Positions 1-6,295 of a stretch of DNA of 32,225 nucleotides are shown one piece after another. Position numbers and translations under genes: made by a program. Below the pieces are notes generated by a model. The model worked only from the letters and a program-made list of their open reading frames with translations, did no database searches and was not told the DNA's origin. The stretch is from Verrucomicrobiota bacterium (GTDB lineage: Bacteria > Verrucomicrobiota > Verrucomicrobiia > Verrucomicrobiales > Verrucomicrobiaceae). The stretch covers positions 1 through 32,225 of the forward strand of contig JAPLUN010000417.1 of the NCBI GenBank assembly GCA_026397715.1, given 5' to 3'. Numbering within the stretch: position 1 is the stretch's first letter; each line of letters opens with the position of its first letter.

Positions 1-2
1 AT

Positions 3-356
3 GGCGGCCAGACGATTCAAAAGGGCGAGTGGGCCGCGCTCATCACCTTCTTAAATTCACTGCGCGCAGACCACCTTGTGCTGGAACTCGCGCATCGTCC
101 CGCTGCTGATCTGGATGCGCTACAGGATCTCGATCCCAAAATCGGGGTCGGCCTTGGCGTTGTGGACATCAAGGTGAACCACATCGAAACCGCCGACGAA
201 ATCGCCCGCCGCATCGAAGCCGCAGAGAAAAAGCTCGGCTCCGGCCGGGTGAAGTTCATCCATCCCGACTGCGGCTTCTGGATGCTCAAACGCAGCATCG
301 CCGACCGCAAGATCGAGGCGCTGGCGAAAGGACGTGACAGATTCGAAGGACGGTGA
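3..356 (+). CDS. MetE-like cobalamin-independent methionine synthase family protein, C-terminal part
   Basis: The reading frame is open from the left edge to a TGA, so only about the last 117 residues are present. They look like the C-terminal end of the UROD/MetE-like barrel: a LxLExAHR stretch, then a GLGVVDIK segment, then HPDCGFWML near residue 95 of the fragment. In MetE the Cys of the final NPDCG motif is a zinc ligand that activates the thiol substrate, and HPDCG fits that position. Family members transfer a methyl group from a folate or a related donor to a thiol such as homocysteine. Many PVC genomes carry short archaeal-style versions with only this domain, so full-length MetE cannot be assumed. 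A heme lipoprotein gene follows 16 bases later on the same strand. Confidence 0.75.
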   Translation, partial: GGQTIQKGEWAALITFLNSLRADHLVLELAHRPAADLDALQDLDPKIGVGLGVVDIKVNHIETADEIARRIEAAEKKLGSGRVKFIHPDCGFWMLKRSIADRKIEALAKGRDRFEGR

Positions 357-372
357 TTCACTCCCTTGACCC

Positions 373-777
373 ATGAAAAACATCCTCGTCTTCGCCGCGC
401 TGTTGTCCCTGGCCTCCTGCGCCAGCACCATGAACAGCCACCGCATGAAAGCGGCCCAGCGCAAGATGCTGGAAACGCGCAGGCTGCAGCAGGCCGGTGA
501 ATGGGATGCCGCGCAGGCCATGGCAGAGCGCATGCATTCGAGTGTGGCCAAGTCGATCACCAGCGCACCTCGGCAGAAGTCTTCCAGTGGAACCATGGTC
601 GATCTGCTGCCCCTGCTCGCAGGCTGGGAAAACGGACCTTTCTCCGATCTCAAAACCACACTCCAAAAGCACGACTTAAAGCGCTCCCCGGCAGCCTTTG
701 CTTCGCTGCGCCAGCAGTGCGTGAACTGCCATGCAGTTCTCGGCAACACCAAGGTGCAGGTGAGTGAGATTCCGTAA
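373..777 (+). CDS. Small lipoprotein with a C-terminal CxxCH heme motif (cytochrome c'-like)
   Basis: The 134-residue product starts with a lipoprotein signal (hydrophobic stretch, then LASC lipobox with Cys at about residue 16), so it should be anchored to a membrane outside the cytoplasm. The rest is mostly predicted helix. One heme-binding motif, CVNCH, lies about 20 residues from the end. A single CxxCH close to the C-terminus of a small helical protein is the layout of cytochrome c' and related four-helix cytochromes, but the sequence was not recognised as a named family. A role in electron transfer, gas binding or metal binding is inference. The gene is convergent with the anti-sigma gene, with only two bases between the stop codons. 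Confidence 0.7.
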   Translation: MKNILVFAALLSLASCASTMNSHRMKAAQRKMLETRRLQQAGEWDAAQAMAERMHSSVAKSITSAPRQKSSSGTMVDLLPLLAGWENGPFSDLKTTLQKHDLKRSPAAFASLRQQCVNCHAVLGNTKVQVSEIP

Positions 778-779
778 CC

Positions 780-1508
780 TCACACCAGACCAAACAATTT
801 CTTCAACACTGCTTCATCCGCCGTGGTGGCGAGGAGGAAGGTTTGGCTGCCATCGCTCCAACTGGCCATGTTCCAGTTCTTGCTGGTCTTGAACTCTGGC
901 TGAAGCTGAGGAGGCTGATCGGAGAGGCCGGTGTTGTCCATCACGACAAGGTGCGCCTCTTTGCCGGGCTCAATTTCAAAGCAGATGATGGATGCCACAC
1001 GACCCGCAACTTGGATGCGCTTGCAGGCCAGCACAGGCATGGTCCCCACCGTGCCTGGCAGGCGGGCCGGCGTCGGAGATCGATCCGCGACGAGCATCTT
1101 TTTGATGGCTTCGAAATCTCGCGAGACGTGATCGACCTTGGACATGCCGTACTCGACTTTCGTCAAGGCAGCAAGCGAGTCAGCCTGCCAGCCCGGCATG
1201 CCGCTGTTCACAGGCCAAAGCATGGTCCAGCCCAAAACCACCGCTGCAGCAGCTGCAGCCAGCATGGGCAGAACCCAGCGGGTGGGACGTTTGGCTGGCT
1301 GCATGGCATTTTGCAGAATACTTGCCCGCAGCCCTGCTGGAATGGTGGCAGCAAAGGCCCCGGCGACTTGCTCATCAAACTCAGTGCGCTTTTTCAGCCA
1401 TGCGCCCAGTTCGGGATCGCTCTCAGCCATCGCACGCGCCTCGGGCGATGCATCCTGAGGGCGGAGCGTCGTGGCATCGAGTTCGAGTCTGGCTTCTTCG
1501 CGGTTCAC
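780..1508 (-). CDS. Probable one-TM anti-sigma factor
   Basis: The frame stays open well upstream of this start, but that part overlaps the sigma gene and has no domain sense. The chosen start is the GTG at 1508, which overlaps the sigma stop as GTGA and suggests translational coupling. The product has 242 residues: a charged, probably cytoplasmic N-terminus (1-75), a transmembrane helix at about 78-99 after RPTR, and an outer domain of about 140 residues. The outer domain holds two cysteines, Cys162 (LACKR) and Cys176 (IICFE). The position right after an ECF sigma gene and the topology match membrane anti-sigma factors. No HxxxCxxC zinc motif is present in the N-terminal part, so it is not a classical ZAS-type protein. 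It probably holds the sigma factor inactive until an envelope signal, possibly metal or redox, is sensed. Confidence 0.72.
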   Translation of the reverse strand: MNREEARLELDATTLRPQDASPEARAMAESDPELGAWLKKRTEFDEQVAGAFAATIPAGLRASILQNAMQPAKRPTRWVLPMLAAAAAAVVLGWTMLWPVNSGMPGWQADSLAALTKVEYGMSKVDHVSRDFEAIKKMLVADRSPTPARLPGTVGTMPVLACKRIQVAGRVASIICFEIEPGKEAHLVVMDNTGLSDQPPQLQPEFKTSKNWNMASWSDGSQTFLLATTADEAVLKKLFGLV

Positions 1509-2104
1509 GAGGCGGATAGGGGGATGATGTTGGAGGGGGCGGAGTCTTCGAGCCGGCGCAAAATGGTGCGCAGGCTGTCTTTGGCACGGGAAAGGCGTGA
1601 CATCACCGTGCCGATGGGAACGCCCAACGTCTCGGCGATGTCTCGGTAGGATAGCTCCTTGAGGTAAAAAAGCACCAGTGGCGCTCGGTAATTGGGCTCC
1701 AGTTCTTCGAGCGCCGTTTGCAGCGTGGCGCTGTCCACACGCGGATTTTCGCCATCGTCGTTGTGCTGGGTGGCACCATGCTGCTCGGGTTCGAATTCGA
1801 CTTCCTCGTATTTTTTTTCGCGGCGGGCGATGCCGAGCCATTCGCGGTAGATCGTGGTGAAAAGCCAGGTCTTAACCTTCGAGGCGTCACGCAGCGTGTG
1901 CCCTTTCTTCGCCCATTGCAGAAAGGTCTGCTGCACCAGATCCTGCGCAGTCGCCTCTCGCCGGCACATGCTCATGGCGAAGCGGTAAAGCCCCTGATAG
2001 TGGGAGTCCACGATCTGCTCAAAGCTGGGCACAGTGTCGGTCACGCGTCGAGGTATCGTGCGGGTTGCAGGCAGTTCAATGCCGAATTGGAAGGCAGATT
2101 CCAT
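1505..2104 (-). CDS. ECF-type RNA polymerase sigma factor
   Basis: The 199-residue protein has region 2 at about 30-97, with the LVQQTFLQWAKK core and KVKTWLFTTIYREWLG typical of sigma-70 region 2. Region 4 lies at about 128-182, with the helix-turn-helix LSYRDIAETLGVPIGTVMSRLSRAK. Regions 1 and 3 are absent, as in ECF sigma factors. It directs RNA polymerase to a small regulon and is normally kept inactive by the adjacent anti-sigma factor. The gene lies 58 bases downstream of the DoxX gene, and that gap holds a copy of the two-box motif also found before the bufA-like gene. It may therefore be transcribed both with the bufferin operon and from its own promoter. An acidic, poorly conserved linker (about 100-125) joins the two regions. 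Confidence 0.93.
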   Translation of the reverse strand: MESAFQFGIELPATRTIPRRVTDTVPSFEQIVDSHYQGLYRFAMSMCRREATAQDLVQQTFLQWAKKGHTLRDASKVKTWLFTTIYREWLGIARREKKYEEVEFEPEQHGATQHNDDGENPRVDSATLQTALEELEPNYRAPLVLFYLKELSYRDIAETLGVPIGTVMSRLSRAKDSLRTILRRLEDSAPSNIIPLSAS

Positions 2105-2130
2105 GAGTTCATGGGTCGGATATGCAGGTG

Positions 2131-2159
2131 GGAGACGTGACCGCAGCGTTTATTCCCGC
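2131..2159 (-). promoter_or_regulatory. Candidate ECF promoter of the sigma gene
   Basis: Read on the minus strand, GCGGGAATAA is followed after exactly 15 bases by CTCC, inside GTCTCC. The same two boxes at the same spacing occur upstream of the bufA-like gene (4726-4754). A GGAAT-type -35 box and a GTC-containing -10 box fit ECF promoters in general. Transcription would begin near 2124, about 20 bases before the sigma ATG. The site suggests autoregulation, which is inference from the shared motif. Confidence 0.6.
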
Positions 2160-2162
2160 TAT

Positions 2163-2621
2163 TTACGCTTTTTTTCGCCGACGCAGCAGTTCATCGGCCG
2201 ACAGCCTGCCAGGACCAAAAATGAAGACGGTCAGGCTGACCAGCAGAAAGAGAAACGGCGGGGCGCTGACGAAGGAGTCGGCATCGGACCAGATCGTTTT
2301 GACCACATCGAGATGTGCCGTGCCGTAGGCGACGAGCATGGTGAAGATCAGTGGCACGCAAATGACTCGGGAGAAGAGGCCCGCCAGAAGCAGCAAGCCA
2401 CCAAAGCACTCCGTGCAGCCCGCTAGGTAGGCATTCAGCTCTGGAAAGGGAATGCCGAGTTCGGTGAAAAAAGCTGTGGGCATGCTGATGTCGCTGAGCT
2501 TGCCTTTTCCGGTCTGAAAAAACTGCCAGCCCCAGTAGAGGCGGATGCCGAGCAAAAAGGGATCTGCCAGGTAGCTGGCGGTACGATCGAGGAGGGAGTT
2601 GGCGAAGGTCCAAGGTTTCAT
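2163..2621 (-). CDS. DoxX family membrane protein of the bufferin operon
   Basis: The 152-residue protein has four hydrophobic segments and typical DoxX features: LLGIRLYWGWQFFQTGKGKL near the N-terminus, then an F-x-ELGIPFPELNAYLAGCTECFGGLLLLAGL stretch. DoxX proteins are small inner-membrane proteins of poorly defined, often redox- or metal-related, function. They recur in bufferin and gold-induced (gig) operons, where this gene is the D member in Caulobacter. The ATG overlaps the stop of the DUF2063 gene as ATGA, so translation is probably coupled. The tail RRRKKA places the C-terminus on the cytoplasmic side. The family is clear; its exact role here is not known. Confidence 0.88.
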   Translation of the reverse strand: MKPWTFANSLLDRTASYLADPFLLGIRLYWGWQFFQTGKGKLSDISMPTAFFTELGIPFPELNAYLAGCTECFGGLLLLAGLFSRVICVPLIFTMLVAYGTAHLDVVKTIWSDADSFVSAPPFLFLLVSLTVFIFGPGRLSADELLRRRKKA

Positions 2622-3484
2622 GATTTGCGGGGAAATTGGGTGAACCAGCCGAGCTGGGAGAATTCGGTGAACCAGTCACGAATCTGTGCGGGCCAGTCAG
2701 TGTCCGGACTGGCCTGGGAGAGGGCGAATTCGATGGCATCCGCCAGCGTGAGGCCATCCCTCAATGCCGTGAGCATGGCGAAGGACTCCGGGGCCAGGCG
2801 CTTGAAGTACAACTGGTTGTCATGGCGGTGAACGGCCAGATGCACACACTCGCGTTTTAATTTTGGTGCCTTGGCGACTTTGGCACGTGTGGGTGCCTCG
2901 GACATGGCCTGGCTGGCTGAACCGCGCACATCGGCATCGGCTTTTTTCATCGCGGTGATGAAGTGATCGACGGCGTGGTCGATCAGCAGAAGCACGACGC
3001 AGGGCTGGAGCCCCAGACGAAGCATGGAGGGATCTGCGCCAAGGAGATCATCAATCCGCAGCGGCTTTTTCAACACCTCGTCAAAGGCAAGCGTCTGCGC
3101 CCATTCAACGCGGGCAACATCACGCGCCTTGAGATCCGTAATAAAATCTGAAAGTGCGGAGCCTAGATTACGTAGAGTCCAGGAAGTGCTGGGATGCTTC
3201 GCGAGGTAGTCGCGGCAGAGCCGGTGAAAGCGGCGCTCGCCCAGGAAAACACGCAGCGCGGGATAGTCGTCGTAGAGACAGTCGAGCAGGCGGAACCAGT
3301 ACTGGCGGGCGTAGATTTCGAGCCTCTCGAATCCGCTCATGCGGTCGTTCGGCGTGATGAAATCGACCTGAGTGCTGGCGGACAGGCCATCCTGGCGTGT
3401 GAGCGGCTGCATCAGCGCGGCAGCCATGGTGCGTTGCAATTGGCGCAGGTCGGCATTGGTGCGGAGACGGCTAGGCGTGGGCAT
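2618..3484 (-). CDS. bufC: DUF2063 (BufC-like) partner protein of the MNIO enzyme
   Basis: The frame is open further upstream, but that part lies inside the DUF692 gene, so the start is placed at the ATG at 3484; an ATG six bases earlier at 3490 is also possible. This gives 288 residues overlapping the upstream gene by 14 bases. The N-terminal half is a DUF2063 domain: LQRTMAAALMQPLTR, RLEIYARQYWFRLLDCLYDD, then YLAKHPSTSWTLRNLG. The C-terminal half has a winged-helix-like section (about 215-275, ESFAMLTALRDGLTLADAIEFAL). DUF2063 proteins are encoded next to DUF692 oxidases, and experimental work on bufferins and related peptides indicates that they help present the precursor peptide to the enzyme. 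The basic, Ala- and Lys-rich link between the halves is not conserved. Downstream overlap with the DoxX gene is ATGA. Confidence 0.88.
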   Translation of the reverse strand: MPTPSRLRTNADLRQLQRTMAAALMQPLTRQDGLSASTQVDFITPNDRMSGFERLEIYARQYWFRLLDCLYDDYPALRVFLGERRFHRLCRDYLAKHPSTSWTLRNLGSALSDFITDLKARDVARVEWAQTLAFDEVLKKPLRIDDLLGADPSMLRLGLQPCVVLLLIDHAVDHFITAMKKADADVRGSASQAMSEAPTRAKVAKAPKLKRECVHLAVHRHDNQLYFKRLAPESFAMLTALRDGLTLADAIEFALSQASPDTDWPAQIRDWFTEFSQLGWFTQFPRKS

Positions 3485-4313
3485 GCTCATGAAGGTAGCG
3501 GTTGGCTTTGAGCGCTTCGGCATGCACATCATCGAAGCTGGGGATTTTGTCGTCCCATTCGAGGAGCGTAGCGGTGCTGCCGGATTGCTTAATGGCAGAG
3601 GCGTAAAGATCCCAGACAGGATCGGGCACGGGATGATCGTGGGTGTCGAGGATGACGTGATCGAGCCGGGTGTGTCCGGCGATGTGAATCTGGCCGACTC
3701 GTTGATGCGGCACTGCACGGAGGTATTCGAAGGGATCGAAGCCGTGGTTCTGCGAGGAGACGTAGATGTTGTTTACATCCAGGAGGATGCCGCAGTCAGC
3801 TTGCTCAACGACTTCGTTGAGGAATTCCCACTCGGTCATCTCATTCTGCGTGAATTCGGCGTAGCTGCTCACATTTTCCACGCAGATGGGCACTTCAAGG
3901 AAATCCCGCGCCTGCCTGATTTTCTCGGCGGTGTGCCTTGCCACACTCAGGGTGTAGGGCATGGGCAGGAGGTCGTGGGAGCAGCGGCCATCCACACTGC
4001 CCCAGCAGAGGTGATCAGAGAGCCAGGGCGTGTTGGTGCGCTTCACCAGACGCTTCAATTTTCTGAGGTGGTCGCGGTTCAGGGGATCGGCATTGCCGAA
4101 GTACATCGACACCCCGTGTTGCACGACGCGGTACTGCTCCAAAATGCTGTCCAGCACCTCCAACGGGCGACCGCCATCGACCATGAAATTTTCGGAAATG
4201 ATCTCAAACCAGTCACAGACGGGCTTCTTCTCCAGAATATGCCGGTAGTGCGGCACACGGAGGCCGAGACCGATGCCGAGATCGGTGTGACCATTGTGAG
4301 GGTTCGCGGGCAT
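3471..4313 (-). CDS. bufB: DUF692 multinuclear non-heme iron oxidase (BufB-like)
   Basis: The 280-residue length is typical for DUF692/MNIO enzymes, which form a TIM-type barrel holding two or three iron ions and modify cysteines of ribosomally made peptides. Family landmarks are visible in order: GIGLGLRVPHY, WFEIISENFM, the HGVSMYFG segment, LSDHLCWG, CVENVSSY, LLDVNNIYVSS, IHIAGHT and DTHDHPVPDPVW. The His, Asp and Glu residues in these segments are the usual metal ligands. In bufferins the enzyme converts Cys to a thiooxazole that binds copper; here the substrate is probably the Cys-rich protein encoded 83 bases upstream. A modest ribosome site (AGGA, ten bases before the ATG) is present. 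A strong hairpin lies between the precursor gene and this one. Confidence 0.92.
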   Translation of the reverse strand: MPANPHNGHTDLGIGLGLRVPHYRHILEKKPVCDWFEIISENFMVDGGRPLEVLDSILEQYRVVQHGVSMYFGNADPLNRDHLRKLKRLVKRTNTPWLSDHLCWGSVDGRCSHDLLPMPYTLSVARHTAEKIRQARDFLEVPICVENVSSYAEFTQNEMTEWEFLNEVVEQADCGILLDVNNIYVSSQNHGFDPFEYLRAVPHQRVGQIHIAGHTRLDHVILDTHDHPVPDPVWDLYASAIKQSGSTATLLEWDDKIPSFDDVHAEALKANRYLHEHAHA

Positions 4314-4348
4314 TTTTTGGAGTTCCTAATGTGAAGTTTAAAGATTGG

Positions 4349-4383
4349 CCGCAGCCACACGCGGGGGTGTCGTGTGGCTGCGG
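4349..4383 (-). repeat. Perfect 12-bp hairpin between precursor and modifying-enzyme genes
   Basis: CCGCAGCCACAC at 4349-4360 is perfectly complementary to GTGTGGCTGCGG at 4372-4383, with an 11-base loop. It sits just after the bufA-like stop codon. The minus-strand sequence after the stem has only a short T run (ATCTTTAAAC), so it is not a full intrinsic terminator. It more likely stops part of the transcripts or protects the 3' end of the precursor mRNA. Confidence 0.75.
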
Positions 4384-4396
4384 AAATCGATTCGGC

Positions 4397-4654
4397 TTAC
4401 TTCTTCGGCATGGTGTTGCAGCCGCCTTTGCCCTTGCAGGAGTTCTTGCCTTTGCAGCCGTTGTCGCCGGACTTGCAGCCTCCCTGTCCTTTGCAGGTAT
4501 TGTGTCCCTTGCAGGCATGCTGACCTTTGTCCGCCATCTTTTCAATGGAGACGCCGAGGCTGGCGGCCTTCTGGGTGCTGGTGGTCTGGGCGGCGTAGGC
4601 ACCGGAAAGGAGACCGGTGAAGGCGGCGGCGGCGATGATGTGCTTGGTGCTCAT
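4397..4654 (-). CDS. bufA: Bufferin-type Cys-rich precursor peptide (BufA-like)
   Basis: The 85-residue product starts with a signal peptide (MSTKHIIAAAAFTGLLSGAYA, cut likely after residue 21), so the mature part acts outside the cytoplasm. The mature part is short and polar and carries six cysteines at 48, 54, 60, 67, 73 and 79. They form two tandem units of the pattern C-K-G-x-N-[ST]-C-K-G-x-G-G-C, 19 residues apart. This matches the CKGxNxCKG type of periplasmic bufferin metallophores rather than the EGKCG type. Bufferins are large RiPPs with a Sec signal whose cysteines are modified by a DUF692 enzyme to sequester copper. The gene heads the operon and has a candidate ECF promoter about 70 bases upstream. 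Copper as the ligand is inference from the family. Confidence 0.85.
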   Translation of the reverse strand: MSTKHIIAAAAFTGLLSGAYAAQTTSTQKAASLGVSIEKMADKGQHACKGHNTCKGQGGCKSGDNGCKGKNSCKGKGGCNTMPKK

Positions 4655-4725
4655 GGTAGGTGTGATGTACTTTGGTTTGTTTGTTAGTTCTGGCTGGCTG
4701 CGGGGATTCGAGCCATCGCAACGTT

Positions 4726-4754
4726 GGAGCCTCCGCCCCTGCGATTATTCCCGC
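4726..4754 (-). promoter_or_regulatory. Candidate ECF promoter of the bufferin operon
   Basis: On the minus strand GCGGGAATAA is followed after exactly 15 bases by CTCC, followed by A-A-C. The same boxes at the same spacing precede the sigma gene (2131-2159), where ten of ten bases of the upstream box and all four of the downstream box agree. The intervening CGC after the first box is also shared. Transcription from here would leave a leader of about 60 bases before the precursor ATG. Confidence 0.62.
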
Positions 4755-4760
4755 CGAACT

Positions 4761-4802
4761 GAACTTTCTTTTAGCAGGGGGCAAAAAGTCCTGCTTTAGT
4801 TC
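4761..4802. repeat. Interrupted inverted repeat in the bufA-mpl divergent region
   Basis: GAACT (4761-4765) and AGCAGG (4773-4778) pair with CCTGCT (4790-4795) and AGTTC (4798-4802). It lies just upstream of the candidate bufferin promoter and 39 bases before the mpl ATG. It could be an operator or a leader hairpin for mpl. No T run follows, so a terminator is unlikely. Confidence 0.35.
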
Positions 4803-4840
4803 ACGCCTGCGCCTGGATTTGAACCGTGCGCTTCTTTTCC

Positions 4841-6223
4841 ATGGCATCTCCCAAGCACATTCATTTCATCGGCATCTGCGGCACCGCGATGGGCTCCACC
4901 GCAGTCGCCCTGCGCGCCCTCGGTCACACCATCAGCGGCTCCGACAATCAAGTCTATCCACCGATGAGCGATGTGCTGCGTGATGCCGGCATCACCGTGA
5001 CCGAAGGCTACAATCCGGACAACCTGCCGCTGCAGGCCGATGTGTACGTGGTAGGCAACGCGATCTCACGCGGCAATCCTGAACTCGAAGCACTGCTGGA
5101 GAAAAAGCTGCCTTACGTCTCCATGGCGGAGATGCTGAAGCGTGAAGTCATTCAGGGCAAACGCAGCTTTGTGGTGAGCGGCACACATGGCAAAACAACG
5201 ACGACCACGATGCTGGCGTGGATCTACGAGCACGCTGGCAAAAACCCCGGCTTCATGATAGGCGGCGTACCGGAAAATTTCGAATCAGGCGCACGCTTCA
5301 CGCACTCGGACCTGTTTGTGATCGAAGGCGACGAATACGACACCGCCTACTTCGACAAGCGCAGCAAATTCCTGCACTACCTGCCGGAGTGCGCGATCGT
5401 GAACAACATCGAATTCGATCACGCGGACATCTTCCGTGACCTCGACGAAATCCTGCTCTCGTTTCAGCGCTTCTTGAACACCGTGCCTCGCAACGGCCTC
5501 GTCCTGATCAATGGTGACGACGCCAACTGCCTGACCCTGCGTGCGAAGTGCCCTGCACCGCTCAAGACGGTGGGACTGGGACCAGACTGCGATTTCCGCA
5601 TCAAGATCACCGGCGTAACGCCCGAGGCCACGCAGTTTGAAATCAATGGCGCTGCGTTCGAGGTACCCATGGTAGGCGAATTCAATGCACGCAATGCGGC
5701 CATGTGCGTCTGCGCCGCCCGCTTTGCCGGATTGAGTGATGATGAAATCCGCGCCGGCCTGAGCAGCTTCCGCGGCATCCGCCGTCGTCAGCAGGAGCGT
5801 GGCACCGTCCACGGCATCACGATCATTGATGACTTCGGTCATCACCCGACCGCCATTCGCGAGACACTGCGCGGCCTGCGCCAGCGTTATGACGGTCGCC
5901 GCCTTTGGGCGCTGTTCGAACCACGCTCAAACACCAGCCGCCGCAACGTACTGCAGAATGAACTGATCGAAGCCCTGACCGAAGCCGACGGCTCCGTCAT
6001 CGCCGCAGTCGCCAATCCCGAAAAGGTCGCGGCAGATCAACGCCTGGACACCGCCAAGGTGGCTCAATCCGTCACCGCACGCGGCAAACCCTGCTGGTTT
6101 GAAGCAGACACCGATGCCATCGTGAATCGTCTGAAACAGGAAACTCGCACGGGCGATGTGATCGTGGTTTTCAGCAACGGCGGCTTCGACGGCATCCACG
6201 ACAAGCTGCTGAAAACGCTGTAG
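4841..6223 (+). CDS. mpl: UDP-N-acetylmuramate:L-alanyl-gamma-D-glutamyl-meso-diaminopimelate ligase
   Basis: The 460-residue length and sequence match Mpl, the Mur-ligase relative that re-attaches recycled murein tripeptide to UDP-MurNAc in the cytoplasm. Visible parts are the N-terminal HIHFIGICGTAMGSTA nucleotide-sugar fold, SGSDNQVYPPMS, the ATP loop GTHGKTTTTT at about residues 114-123, FVIEGDEYDTAYFDKRSKF (DEYDTA is diagnostic for Mpl over MurC), EFDHADIF, IDDFGHHPTAI and the C-terminal LFEPRSNTSRR. The ATG at 4841 was chosen over an in-frame GTG at 4826 because family N-termini start directly with this fold. It implies a DAP-containing Gram-negative-type wall with muropeptide recycling. 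The next gene, convergent, encodes another peptidoglycan enzyme. Confidence 0.95.
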   Translation: MASPKHIHFIGICGTAMGSTAVALRALGHTISGSDNQVYPPMSDVLRDAGITVTEGYNPDNLPLQADVYVVGNAISRGNPELEALLEKKLPYVSMAEMLKREVIQGKRSFVVSGTHGKTTTTTMLAWIYEHAGKNPGFMIGGVPENFESGARFTHSDLFVIEGDEYDTAYFDKRSKFLHYLPECAIVNNIEFDHADIFRDLDEILLSFQRFLNTVPRNGLVLINGDDANCLTLRAKCPAPLKTVGLGPDCDFRIKITGVTPEATQFEINGAAFEVPMVGEFNARNAAMCVCAARFAGLSDDEIRAGLSSFRGIRRRQQERGTVHGITIIDDFGHHPTAIRETLRGLRQRYDGRRLWALFEPRSNTSRRNVLQNELIEALTEADGSVIAAVANPEKVAADQRLDTAKVAQSVTARGKPCWFEADTDAIVNRLKQETRTGDVIVVFSNGGFDGIHDKLLKTL

Positions 6224-6295
6224 GACCGAGCCGTTTACAGTTGCCTTCAGCACAGTCGCTGAGCCGCTTCATCGGCGTCTGAACAACTGCCCCGC

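Noticed and set aside
1509-1841. Long N-terminal extension of the anti-sigma frame
   Set aside because: It lies wholly inside the sigma gene in another frame, is Arg/His-rich with no domain sense, and the GTGA overlap at 1508 gives a better start.
3372-4334. A 320-codon open frame on the plus strand
   Set aside because: It is antisense to the clearly recognised DUF692 and DUF2063 genes and is a by-product of high GC content.
4700-4730. T-loop-like sequence (ATTCGAG) suggesting a tRNA
   Set aside because: No five-base T stem and no acceptor or anticodon stem can be drawn on either strand around it.
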